This document shows, piece by piece, positions 49,364 to 57,392 of a DNA stretch of 64,000 nt; the first letter of the stretch is position 1, and every line of letters begins with the position of its first letter. The notes below the pieces were generated by a model. The model ran no database searches. It had not been told where the DNA came from and saw nothing but the letters and a program-made list of their open reading frames with translations. The position numbers and the translations under genes are program-made. The stretch covers positions 186,001-250,000 of the forward strand of contig NZ_CP130058.1 in the NCBI RefSeq assembly GCF_030644365.1, in the 5' to 3' direction. The DNA comes from Schaalia sp. HMT-172 (lineage in GTDB: Bacteria > Actinomycetota > Actinomycetes > Actinomycetales > Actinomycetaceae).

Positions 49364-51388
49364 TCAGCCCTGCACGCTCTGCGCGCCGTCCTGAGCCTTC
49401 GACTCGCGATCCGCGTCGCGCGTGATCTTACGGGCGAAGCCGTAAAGCAGCCACGTCGCGCCCGCGAAGAACACGATGCCCAGCACGTTTGCGACCGGGG
49501 TGAAACCGTCGCCGATGAACGGCAGCGCCAGCGGGGAATCCGACCCCGTCGCGCCCGCGATGCCCGCGTAGACGACGCCGAACAGGGACTCGCCCACGAT
49601 CAGGCCCGTCGCAGCCAGCGTGCCGAAGCGCTTCGCGCGCTCCACGTCCGCCTGCTTGTCAGCCCACCTGTTGTACAGGAAGCCAATCAGGCCGCCGATC
49701 GGGATCAGGATCGTCAGGGACACGGGCAGGTAGATACCCATGCCGACCGCGAGCGGAGGCAGGGCCAGCTTGCCCTTCGAGGCGGGGCGCAGGACCTCGT
49801 CAATGATGATGACGACGACGCCGATCGCCGCGCCGATACCCAGGAGCTTCCAGTCGATGCCGCCGCCGAGCACGCCCTTGGCGAGCGAGGAAATCAACGA
49901 GGCCTGCGGGGCCGCCAGCGCATCCGGGCTGGCACCCGGCGCACCCTGGAAGCCGAAGGAGTTCTGCATGAGCTCCAGGACCGGAGGAATGATCAGCGAA
50001 CCGAAGACGACGCCGATAACCAGGGCGACCTGCTGCTTCCACGGGGTCGCGCCCACCAGCTGGCCGGTCTTGAGGTCCTGCAGGTTATCGTTCGCGATCG
50101 TCGCAATGCAGAACACGATCGCGGACGTGAACAGCGTGTAGGCGATGAGCGCCGTGTTCTCCTCCGTGGTCGAACCGCGGCCGTGCACTGCCAGGATGAC
50201 GACCGCCGTGATGACGACGACCAGCAGGCCCACGCCCGACACGGGCGAGTTCGACGAGCCGATGAGGCCTGCCATGTAACCGCACACCGCCGCGACCAGC
50301 AGGCCTGCGAGCAGGATGAAGAGAACCGACACGGCGATCAGGATGGCCGTGTTGTGCTCGATCTGCGTGCCGCGCATGAACCACCACAGCAGGCCCGCGA
50401 TCGGAATCATGGCCACGAAGATGGAGACGATGACCCACTTGCCGGGAATGTCCTGCTCGGTGCGATCGATCTGGGCGCCGTCTTCCTTGGCGCCGCGCGA
50501 GGCGCGCAGCGACTCGGACATGCCGCGGACGATCGGGCCCATGATCTTGATGAGCGTCCAGATGGCGGCAACCGCCATGACGCCCGCGCCGATGAAGCGC
50601 ACGTCCGACTTGAAGACCGTCGACAGGGCGTCGGTCAGGTCCTTAGCACCCTCCAGCTGGCCGTTTGCGTACAGGGGCAGCAGGACGCCGTAGGAGATGA
50701 GCATGCCGATGAGCATCGCGACGCCCACCGTCATGCCGACCAGGTGGCCCACGCCGATGAGCGCGAGCGACAGGGAGGTGGAGAACATCGTGCCCGTCGA
50801 GCCGATCCTGAAGGCGGCGCCGACCTCGGAGGCCGTCACCTTCAGGTAGCCGAACAGGGCCATCGCCGCCGAGGCCAGGGCGCCCCAGGTGATCGCCAAC
50901 AGGCCGCGCTTGTTGTCCTCGCCGGCCTCCTGGGAGTCGCCGACCTTGAGGATCTCAGCGCCGGCCACGCCCTCGGGGTAGGGCAGGTCCGAGCCCGTCA
51001 CGAGCGCGCGACGCAGGGGGATCGAGTACATGACGCCCAGCGAACCGCCCACCGCGCACACGAACATGGTCTGCCAGTAGGGGAAGCCACTCCACCAGCC
51101 CACGATCACGAGGCCGGGGAGGACGAAGATGACAGCCGACAGCGTGCCCGCCGCCGACGCGATCGTCTGGACGATGTTGTTCTCCTGGACCGTGTGGTCG
51201 CCCCAGAAGCGAAGGACAGCCATCGAGATGACGGCCGCCGGGATCGAGGTCGCGAAGGTCAGGCCGACCTTCAGGCCCAGGTACACGTTCGCGGCCGTGA
51301 ACACCAGCGTAATGATGCCGCCGATGATGATGCCGCGAAGCGTTAGTTCTTTGAGCGACGTTCCTTTAGTCGCACGTGGCGCAGACAC
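49364..51388 (-). CDS. OPT-family oligopeptide transporter
   Basis: This 674-residue integral membrane protein has about 16 hydrophobic segments. It opens ELTLRGIIIGGIITLVFTAANVYLGLKVGLTFATSIPAAVISM, with the OPT signature NVYLGLKVGLT; I quote it as two landmarks near residues 14-56. It also has IVQTIASAAGTLSAVIFVLPGL, SDLPYPEGVAGAEIL and repeated GLL/VV helices. It imports oligopeptides, or possibly metal chelates, with protons. The gene is single, with GAGGACTTTTCGTGTC before the ATG. Substrate is unknown. Confidence 0.9.
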   Translation of the reverse strand: MSAPRATKGTSLKELTLRGIIIGGIITLVFTAANVYLGLKVGLTFATSIPAAVISMAVLRFWGDHTVQENNIVQTIASAAGTLSAVIFVLPGLVIVGWWSGFPYWQTMFVCAVGGSLGVMYSIPLRRALVTGSDLPYPEGVAGAEILKVGDSQEAGEDNKRGLLAITWGALASAAMALFGYLKVTASEVGAAFRIGSTGTMFSTSLSLALIGVGHLVGMTVGVAMLIGMLISYGVLLPLYANGQLEGAKDLTDALSTVFKSDVRFIGAGVMAVAAIWTLIKIMGPIVRGMSESLRASRGAKEDGAQIDRTEQDIPGKWVIVSIFVAMIPIAGLLWWFMRGTQIEHNTAILIAVSVLFILLAGLLVAAVCGYMAGLIGSSNSPVSGVGLLVVVITAVVILAVHGRGSTTEENTALIAYTLFTSAIVFCIATIANDNLQDLKTGQLVGATPWKQQVALVIGVVFGSLIIPPVLELMQNSFGFQGAPGASPDALAAPQASLISSLAKGVLGGGIDWKLLGIGAAIGVVVIIIDEVLRPASKGKLALPPLAVGMGIYLPVSLTILIPIGGLIGFLYNRWADKQADVERAKRFGTLAATGLIVGESLFGVVYAGIAGATGSDSPLALPFIGDGFTPVANVLGIVFFAGATWLLYGFARKITRDADRESKAQDGAQSVQG

Positions 51389-51754
51389 GAAAAGTCCTCT
51401 CGCTGCGTTGAATAGATACCCTGCAAGAGTAGAGCATGTATGCGCGCTCGTGAATGTTATGCGTTTACTTCATCTTGTTTTCAGCCGTTCTCAATGCTGG
51501 GGGGCGGGGCCTGGTCCGGTGACGTGGACCGGGTGCGGGGTTATTAGTTGCAATTAGTGGTGCTTTGACCTTTTGGGTGCCTATTGTTTTACGCTCGTGC
51601 AAGACCGGTCTCGCTCGCTGCAGTTGCGCCCATGTGCGTGCGTGCTTGTTCGTGAGAGCCAGGTCGGCGCGCCGCGGGGTGGTGTGGCCCTGCTCCCAGC
51701 CTGCCCGGTCGATTTGCGTTGCGCGGGGGTCCGTGTAGTAGAGTATCCGGGTAA
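51389..51754. other. gene-free 366-bp stretch upstream of tRNA-Ser
   Basis: Nothing recognisable beyond probable promoters: one leftward for the OPT gene and one rightward for the tRNA (GTAGTAGAGTATCC near 51735). An A+T-richer central part (TTATTAGTTGCAATTAGTGG near 51540) is also present. No gene or repeat family member was found. Confidence 0.5.
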
Positions 51755-51844
51755 GGTAGCGTGTCCGAGCGGCCGAAGGTGCAGCACTCGAAATGCTGTG
51801 TGGTGTCACAGCCACCCTGGGTTCAAATCCCAGCGCTACCGCCA
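51755..51844 (+). tRNA. tRNA-Ser (anticodon CGA)
   Basis: The acceptor is GGTAGCG/CGCTACC with discriminator G and encoded CCA. The anticodon stem CAGCA/TGCTG holds the loop CTCGAAA, so the anticodon is CGA. The long variable arm GTGTGGTGTCACAGCCACCC and T-arm TGGGTTCAAATCCCA confirm a class-II serine tRNA. Confidence 0.97.
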
Positions 51845-51846
51845 CT

Positions 51847-51880
51847 GCCGCCCGGCCCCGATGGGGCCGGGCGGCTTTGT
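51847..51880 (+). terminator. intrinsic terminator of tRNA-Ser(CGA)
   Basis: GCCGCCCGGCCCC (51847-51859) pairs with GGGGCCGGGCGGC (51863-51875) over 13 bp around GAT, then TTTGTT. Confidence 0.92.
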
Positions 51881-51895
51881 TATGCCTGAGTGGTT

Positions 51896-52020
51896 CCCCA
51901 GCAATGTCGCACGTAATTCCCGTGCCTGTATTTTAGGTTTTGAAATTCAATCGTTGGAATTGCAACGTTTGTGGGCTGTCTCGAAAAATGACCGCGTTAA
52001 ATTACGTGCGACTTTTGGAG
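51896..52020. repeat. family-A palindromic element, copy A5
   Basis: The left arm GTCGCACGTAATT (51906-51918) and right arm AATTACGTGCGAC (52000-52012) are exact complements. The outer flanks are TTCCCCAGCAAT and TTTTGGAGGGG. The interior keeps AATCGTTGGAATTGCAACG as in A2/A3. It lies between the tRNA-Ser and the convergent sodA. Confidence 0.88.
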
Positions 52021-52106
52021 GGGTGGTTACCGATGTCACTTTCGGGCACCTCTGTCAGGCCCGCCCCTTCGCAGGCTCAGCCCCTCTGCACCTCCGGGGA
52101 TGCAGG

Positions 52107-52136
52107 AGAGGCGGAACCCCGAAGGGTCCCGCCTCT
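52107..52136. terminator. bidirectional terminator between A5 and sodA
   Basis: AGAGGCGGAACCC (52107-52119) pairs with GGGTCCCGCCTCT (52124-52136), 13 bp with one mismatch and a CGAA-type loop. It lies 59 bp beyond the sodA stop. Confidence 0.7.
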
Positions 52137-52194
52137 GCTGCGTGTAGTTGTGGTGGTCGCGCGACCAGTGCCACGGCCTCGTCACGAAGAACGC

Positions 52195-52878
52195 TTAGTT
52201 CTTCCACCAGCCCTTGACGGTGTCGATGGCCTGCGTGCCCAGGTCGGACAGTGCGGAGTGGGCGTTCACCAGGCCGGAGGACAGGCGGGCGGCCTGGAAG
52301 CGAGACGCGACGTTCTCCCAGTTCACCAGGTTCCACCAGGCCTTGACGTAGTCGGCCTTGACGTTGAGGTAATCCAGGTAGAAGGCGTGCTCCCACATGT
52401 CGATCATGAGCAGCGGCACGGTCGCGACAGGGATGTTGCCCTGCTGGTCGGTCATCTGGTAGGTCACGAGGCGCTTGCCGACAGTGTCCCACGCGAGGAC
52501 GGCCCAGCCGGAACCCTGCAGGCCCAGGGCGGCGGCGGCGAACTGAGCCTGGAAGGACTCAAACGAGTCGAAGAACTCGTCGATGGCGGCGCCGAGCTCG
52601 CCCTCGGGGCGCGAGGCGCCCTCGCCGGTCATGTTCGTCCAGAAGATGGAGTGGTTGGTGTGACCGCCCAGGTTGAAGGCCAGGTTCTTCTCCCACAGGT
52701 TGATCGCGGCGAAGTCGCCGGACTCGCGGGCGGCCGCCAGCTTCTCCAGTGCGGCGTTCGCGCCGGCCACGTAGTTCGCGTGGTGCTTGTCGTGGTGCAG
52801 CTCCATGATGCGTCCGGAGATGTGGGGCTCCAGCGCGGAGTAGTCGTAGGGCAGGTCGGGCAGGGTGTAGACGGTCAT
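52195..52878 (-). CDS. sodA: superoxide dismutase [Mn/Fe]
   Basis: This 227-residue cytoplasmic enzyme converts superoxide to peroxide and oxygen. Metal ligands are in [18 protein letters not shown], and [11 protein letters not shown] (Asp and His). [14 protein letters not shown] has the glutamine-region residues typical of this family. [18 protein letters not shown] at 52878 follows AGGAGGAGCATC; longer frames upstream are not homologous. It is monocistronic. Metal preference (Mn, Fe or cambialistic) cannot be settled from these motifs. Confidence 0.97.
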   Translation of the reverse strand: MTVYTLPDLPYDYSALEPHISGRIMELHHDKHHANYVAGANAALEKLAAARESGDFAAINLWEKNLAFNLGGHTNHSIFWTNMTGEGASRPEGELGAAIDEFFDSFESFQAQFAAAALGLQGSGWAVLAWDTVGKRLVTYQMTDQQGNIPVATVPLLMIDMWEHAFYLDYLNVKADYVKAWWNLVNWENVASRFQAARLSSGLVNAHSALSDLGTQAIDTVKGWWKN

Positions 52879-52989
52879 GATGCTCCTCCTGGGCGTCGTC
52901 GTCGTTTGACTGTTGACTCCAAGAGTAGTACTTAAGTCCCGGTTTGCGTAGGGGGTTTGTGTCACCTTTCGCGGATCGCGATCAACGCC

Positions 52990-53036
52990 GAGGCCGGGGC
53001 TGGGGAACGCGATCGCGCATCCTTGGCCCCGGCCTC
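52990..53036. terminator. hairpin from inverted 12-mer cores between DUF808 gene and sodA leader
   Basis: GAGGCCGGGGC (52990-53000) pairs with GCCCCGGCCTC (53026-53036), an 11-bp perfect stem. The loop contains a palindromic GCGATCGC. It lies 17 bp after the DUF808 stop. Confidence 0.65.
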
Positions 53037-53052
53037 GTGAAACGACAGACGA

Positions 53053-54021
53053 TCAGGCCCGAGCGCGCACGCGGCGCACGAGCGCGGAAGCCCCGACGAC
53101 GAGCCACGCGATGACGGCGCCAAGGATGACACCGAAGACGCCGGACAGGAGTGTCTCGACCAGCCAGGTCACGAATCCGCCTGCGCCGGACACCGCGTGC
53201 TCGGCGGCCTCGAGGACGTGGTGGAAGACGGGAACGCCGACCTCGGCGAGGTTCGCGATGACCAGGTGCCCGCCGACCCACAGCATGGCGACCGTGCCGA
53301 CGACGCCGATCACGCTGAAGACGTGCGGCATGACACGCACGATCGTGCGGCCGATGTTGTCGACCGGGCCGGGCCGGTTGTCCTCGGGCTCGAGGGCGCC
53401 GCGCGCCAGGCGGAGGCCGACATCGTCGGCCTTGACCAGCAGGGCGACGAGGCCGTAGACGAAGAATGTCATGAAGAACGCGACCCCGATGAGGACGGCG
53501 ACGCGCATGACGCCGTGCTCATTCGATAGGCCGGCCATGGACACGAGCATGATTTCGGCGCTGAGGATCAGGTCGGTGCGGGTCGCGGAGGACACGATGG
53601 ACTTCTCGAGCTCCTCGGCGCTGGTCGCGCCGGCCTCCTCGTGGTCCTCGTGGTGGCCGGGCAGCCAGCCGAGCTTCTCGAGGACCTTCTCCCCGCCCTC
53701 GAAGCACAGGTACGCGCCGCCCACGACCAGCAGGAACGGCAGGAAGTGGGGGGCGAGCCACGTGAGCAGGAGCGCGATCGGCAGGATGATGAAGAGCTTG
53801 TTGATGAGGGAGCCGCGCGCGATCTTGCCGATGATGGGCAGCTCGCGCGCCGGGCTCAGGCCCGACACGTACTGAGGCGTCACCGCCGTATCGTCGATGA
53901 CGACGCCCACCGCCTTCGAGGAGGCCTTGACGGCGTTCGCCGCGACGTCGTCGATCGACGAGGCCGTGACCTTCGCGAGGGTCGCGATATCGTCGAGCAG
54001 TGCGACAAGTCCACCGGACAT
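53053..54021 (-). CDS. DUF808 (YedI-like) membrane protein
   Basis: This 322-residue inner-membrane protein opens MSGGLVALLDDIATLAKVTASSIDDVAANAVKASSKAVGVVIDDTAVTPQYVSG (family hallmark, residues 1-54). PARELPIIGKIARGSLINKL and several TM helices follow, with the soluble His/Glu-rich loop LPGHHEDHEEAGATSAEE between them. LILSAEIMLVSMAGL matches YedI-type proteins. GAGGAGGAAACCCC precedes the ATG. It is divergent from the methyltransferase gene. The function of the family is unknown. Confidence 0.9.
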   Translation of the reverse strand: MSGGLVALLDDIATLAKVTASSIDDVAANAVKASSKAVGVVIDDTAVTPQYVSGLSPARELPIIGKIARGSLINKLFIILPIALLLTWLAPHFLPFLLVVGGAYLCFEGGEKVLEKLGWLPGHHEDHEEAGATSAEELEKSIVSSATRTDLILSAEIMLVSMAGLSNEHGVMRVAVLIGVAFFMTFFVYGLVALLVKADDVGLRLARGALEPEDNRPGPVDNIGRTIVRVMPHVFSVIGVVGTVAMLWVGGHLVIANLAEVGVPVFHHVLEAAEHAVSGAGGFVTWLVETLLSGVFGVILGAVIAWLVVGASALVRRVRARA

Positions 54022-54100
54022 GGGGTTTCCTCCTCTGAGCTGGGCGTCGGGCTCCTGGTTGGGTACCCGCGCATTGTACGCATGGGGATAGGCTTGAGGC

Positions 54101-55816
54101 ATGACAACTTCCGTACCCGTCCCCGCCCTCGACCGTGACCTCATCGCGCGCCTGCGCTTCGACGTTATCGCGTCGAGCTGGACCATCGACACCTTGGAGG
54201 CGCTGCTGAGCGCCGACACCTTTGCCGCCCTCATGCGCGACTCGCGTCTGCCCGCCCTCGTTGAGCTCGCGGGCGTCGCAGACCCGGCTGCCACCCTCAC
54301 GCGCTTCTTCATTCTCGGCCAGCCCGAGAGGGCGTCGGCCCTCGCCGGGGCGCTCCCGACGCTTGGGGCGCAGGGCCTGGAGACCCTCGGCCTGGCGGCC
54401 GTCATCGACGAGGCCGAGGCCGCCTCCGGCCTCGTCATGCCGCGCGCGTGCGCCAAGCCCACATCAACGTCCGCGCCCACGCGGGAGCGCGCCGAGGCGG
54501 GAGAGGATGGGGAGGCCTCGTCCCGGGAGGCGCCCACCCTGCCGACGATGCGGGACCCCGACGAGGAGGCTTCCGAGCCCGAGGTCGAGCACGACCCCTG
54601 GATGCGCGCGCTCTTCGACCTGCGCCCACACGCGGCCGCGCTGCCGGGCGGGGACCACGACTGGTGGGTGACCTCGGACCTGGGGGAGGCACAGACCGGC
54701 AGGCCGCTGGCCGATGACCACGTGCTCGGCATCGGCGGGGCGACCCTGACGCTCCTGGAGATGACGGTGCGCGATCGGGTTGACTCGGCCCTGGATCTGG
54801 GCTGCGGGTGCGGCATCCAGGCCCTGTACTTGGCGACGCATGCCGACCGCGTGGTGGCGACCGACCTGTCGGCGCGGGCTTGCGCGCTCACCCAGTTCAA
54901 CGCCGCCCTCAACGAGACGGTCATCGACGTGCGCGAGGGGTCCCTCTTCGAGCCGGTCGCCGGTGAGACTTTCGACCTCATCGTCTCCAACCCGCCCTTC
55001 GTGATCACGCCGGACAGCGTGCGCGGGACAGCCGGCCTGCTCGAGTACCGCGACGGCGGCATGGATCGCGACAACCTGATCCGGGCGGTCCTGCGTGAGG
55101 CTCCCACCTACCTGGCGCCCGGGGGCACGCTGCAGATGCTCGCGAACTGGGAGATTCCCGCGAGCCGCAACCCGGACACGCAGTGGTCGTGGCGCGTGGA
55201 TTCTTGGCTCGACGGACTGCCGGTGGACGCGTGGGTGGTCCAGCGCGACGTCCTCGATCCCGCGCGCTACGTGGACATGTGGATCCGTGACTCGGGCGGC
55301 CAGCTGATGGCGCGCGCCGACTACGATCGCGCGTTTACGTCGTGGCTGGTGGATTTCCGTCGCGCGGGCACGGGCGCGATCGGCATGGGTTTCGTGGCGC
55401 TGCGCAGGCTCGACGAGGCCGAGGCCGCCTCGGGTGGGGTTCGCGCCTACGACCTGTCCCTCGATGGGCACGCCCCGCGCGGGCGCGACGTGGCGTGGGC
55501 GCTGGCCTCCCTGCGCGCCCCCGAGCTGTGGGAGGTGGCGCTCACGCGTGCGTCGGATGTGCGCGAGGAGCGCCACTACGTGCCGGGTAGCCCGGATCCG
55601 GAGCTGTTGATCCTGCATCAGGGCGGGGGGCTGGGCCGTTCCGTGCCGGTCTCGTCGGCCGTGTCCGCGGTCGTGGGGGCTTCGGATGGGGAGTTGACGG
55701 TCGGGCAGATCGCGTCGGCCGTCGCGATGCTCACCTCGGTTGAGGTGGAGGATGTACGCGCCGAGGTCGAGGCTCCCCTGCGCGACCTGATCCGCTGGGG
55801 GTTCCTCACCTACTGA
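54101..55816 (+). CDS. class-I SAM-dependent methyltransferase (RsmC/HemK-like, NPPF type)
   Basis: This 571-residue protein has residues 1-200 as a helical N-terminal domain with an acidic disordered insert (~115-165). The methyltransferase core follows: SALDLGCGCGIQALYLATHA (SAM motif I), TDLSARACALTQFNAA (motif II) and the catalytic VSNPPFVITP (motif IV). NPPF is typical of enzymes that methylate exocyclic amines of bases or glutamine. A ~150-residue C-terminal domain ends LRDLIRWGFLTY. Many actinobacteria carry this protein, with substrate unassigned (rRNA guanine is plausible). A near copy of its 3' end and terminator lies at 62.4-62.5 kb. Confidence 0.87.
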   Translation: MTTSVPVPALDRDLIARLRFDVIASSWTIDTLEALLSADTFAALMRDSRLPALVELAGVADPAATLTRFFILGQPERASALAGALPTLGAQGLETLGLAAVIDEAEAASGLVMPRACAKPTSTSAPTRERAEAGEDGEASSREAPTLPTMRDPDEEASEPEVEHDPWMRALFDLRPHAAALPGGDHDWWVTSDLGEAQTGRPLADDHVLGIGGATLTLLEMTVRDRVDSALDLGCGCGIQALYLATHADRVVATDLSARACALTQFNAALNETVIDVREGSLFEPVAGETFDLIVSNPPFVITPDSVRGTAGLLEYRDGGMDRDNLIRAVLREAPTYLAPGGTLQMLANWEIPASRNPDTQWSWRVDSWLDGLPVDAWVVQRDVLDPARYVDMWIRDSGGQLMARADYDRAFTSWLVDFRRAGTGAIGMGFVALRRLDEAEAASGGVRAYDLSLDGHAPRGRDVAWALASLRAPELWEVALTRASDVREERHYVPGSPDPELLILHQGGGLGRSVPVSSAVSAVVGASDGELTVGQIASAVAMLTSVEVEDVRAEVEAPLRDLIRWGFLTY

Positions 55817-55832
55817 GCGCTGTTGCGTGCGG

Positions 55833-55866
55833 GGGCGCCGCGGCCGCGGGGGCGGCCGCGGCGCCC
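55833..55866 (+). terminator. perfect 15-bp hairpin after the methyltransferase
   Basis: GGGCGCCGCGGCCGC (55833-55847) pairs with GCGGCCGCGGCGCCC (55852-55866), loop GGGG, 17 nt after the stop. No T tract follows. Confidence 0.75.
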
Positions 55867-55997
55867 TGGCTGCATCGGGTGGGCTGTGTGGTGTCGTTTC
55901 GGGCGCGTTGCGAGCGTGGGTGCGGGTGGGCATGAAGTCGGCTCCAGATGTGGGGGCCCTGTGTTAGCCTGGCGCCACACTCACGCGAAGGAGCGAC

Positions 55998-57392
55998 ATG
56001 GACTACGAGCTGGCCTACCGCTACGGTGTCCCCTCGCGCCTGGATGAGGGCGCGGGGCTTGCGCTGGCGACATCGGGAGGGTCCACCCCCGAGGGGGAGG
56101 CGGCGCACCCCTATTTCTTCTCGGGCTTCATGGAGCGCCCCGACGTGGTGGCCGCCGGCCTACTCGCGGTCGCGCGCGTGGCGCGCACCCGCTTTTACGT
56201 GCCGCCCGGCATGGTTCCCACCCCCGGTGGGGGATTGACGCGGATCGGGATGCTCGACCCGGTGGTCACCAGCACGGCGGAGGGCCTGCGCTTTGAGTCT
56301 TTTAGCGTCTGCTGCGGCGTGTACGCGCGGCTCGACGTGCAGGCCTCGGCCCTGGACGCCACTCACTGCGCGGTCGGCGTGACCAACGTGGACGTGAACC
56401 AGCCGCTGCGCGCCGCCCTGGCGTCCCTGCGAGCGGGGGAACCCCTGCACCTGGGCGTGGGCGAGGAGGGGCTGACGGCCACGACCTTGGACGAGGAGGT
56501 CACGGAGGAGAAGGTGCAGCTGTCCTTGCGCTGGCTCAAGGGCTTCGCGGAGACGCAGATGCTCAGCTCTGTGATGATGCCTCTCCACGCGTTGAACGCC
56601 GTGCAGGCCCGCGCGTTCATCCGGGGTCTGCCCAGGTCCAGCGCGACGGGCACGGTCATGTGGGCGGGGCGTGCTGTGCGCGGCCTGCGCCTGGGGACCA
56701 GGCCCGCTCCGGGGGCCGCGTGCGTCGCCGGGCCCGAGCGCCTGCGCGTGTTCGAGCCTCTCCTGCACCTCATGACGTCGCTTGAGGCCTACGGATCTCA
56801 CGTGGACGCGGGCAGCGAGCCGGTCGCCTCCCTGTGGGTTGCCTGCCTGCCCGGCGCGCGCCTGAGCGTGGGGCTCAGCCCCGCCAAGTCCCGCGGCTTT
56901 TCCGGGGAGGGCGCGGTCCTGGCCTCCCTGGGGGATCCGCGCGTCGAGGAGGACGCGGACATGCTCTCCGCCCTGCTCTCCTTCGAGCCGCGCATCGATA
57001 CGCGGCTTATGGCCGCCCGCTCCGGCCTGGCCCCCGACCGGGTGGCCGGCGGCCTGGCGCTCCTGGCCTCGAGCGGGCAGGTCGGCTTCGACGTCACCGA
57101 GGGCGCCTACTTCCACCGTCCCCTGCCCGTGCGTGCCGACGCGCTCACCGCCATGCACCCGCGCCTGGCCGGGGCGCGCACGCTCATTGAGCGCGGCGCG
57201 ATCACACGGGAGGAGGGCGCGCGATTCCGCGTGTCGTCGGGTGCGAACCGCTACCGCGTGGAGGTACCTGCCGACCCCTACGCCATCGGCGAGTACCGCT
57301 GCACCTGCCCGTGGTGGATGAAACATAGGGGAGGGCGCGGTCCCTGCAAGCACGTCCTCGCCGTTTCCCTGCTCCTGAAGGAGGAATCGTGA
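55998..57392 (+). CDS. SWIM zinc-finger protein
   Basis: This 464-residue protein has its SWIM motif (CxC ... CxH) at the very end: YRCTCPWWMKHRGGRGPCKHVLAV. The N-terminal ~200 residues look like the beta-rich domain of bacterial SWIM proteins (FYVPPGMVPTPGGGLTRIGM). The middle is helical and may be winged-helix-like (GLAPDRVAGGLALLASSGQVGFDV). It is first of a three-gene operon, GTGA-overlapping the next gene. In other actinobacteria, SWIM proteins are encoded with large HEAT-like proteins and often a MoxR ATPase and VWA protein, here absent. Zinc-dependent nucleic-acid or protein binding is inferred. Confidence 0.85.
   Translation: MDYELAYRYGVPSRLDEGAGLALATSGGSTPEGEAAHPYFFSGFMERPDVVAAGLLAVARVARTRFYVPPGMVPTPGGGLTRIGMLDPVVTSTAEGLRFESFSVCCGVYARLDVQASALDATHCAVGVTNVDVNQPLRAALASLRAGEPLHLGVGEEGLTATTLDEEVTEEKVQLSLRWLKGFAETQMLSSVMMPLHALNAVQARAFIRGLPRSSATGTVMWAGRAVRGLRLGTRPAPGAACVAGPERLRVFEPLLHLMTSLEAYGSHVDAGSEPVASLWVACLPGARLSVGLSPAKSRGFSGEGAVLASLGDPRVEEDADMLSALLSFEPRIDTRLMAARSGLAPDRVAGGLALLASSGQVGFDVTEGAYFHRPLPVRADALTAMHPRLAGARTLIERGAITREEGARFRVSSGANRYRVEVPADPYAIGEYRCTCPWWMKHRGGRGPCKHVLAVSLLLKEES

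Noticed and set aside
53053-55107. 684-codon minus-strand frame including the DUF808 gene
   Set aside because: The upstream ~360 codons are antisense to the methyltransferase; the DUF808 start at 54021 has a strong ribosome site and family N-terminus.
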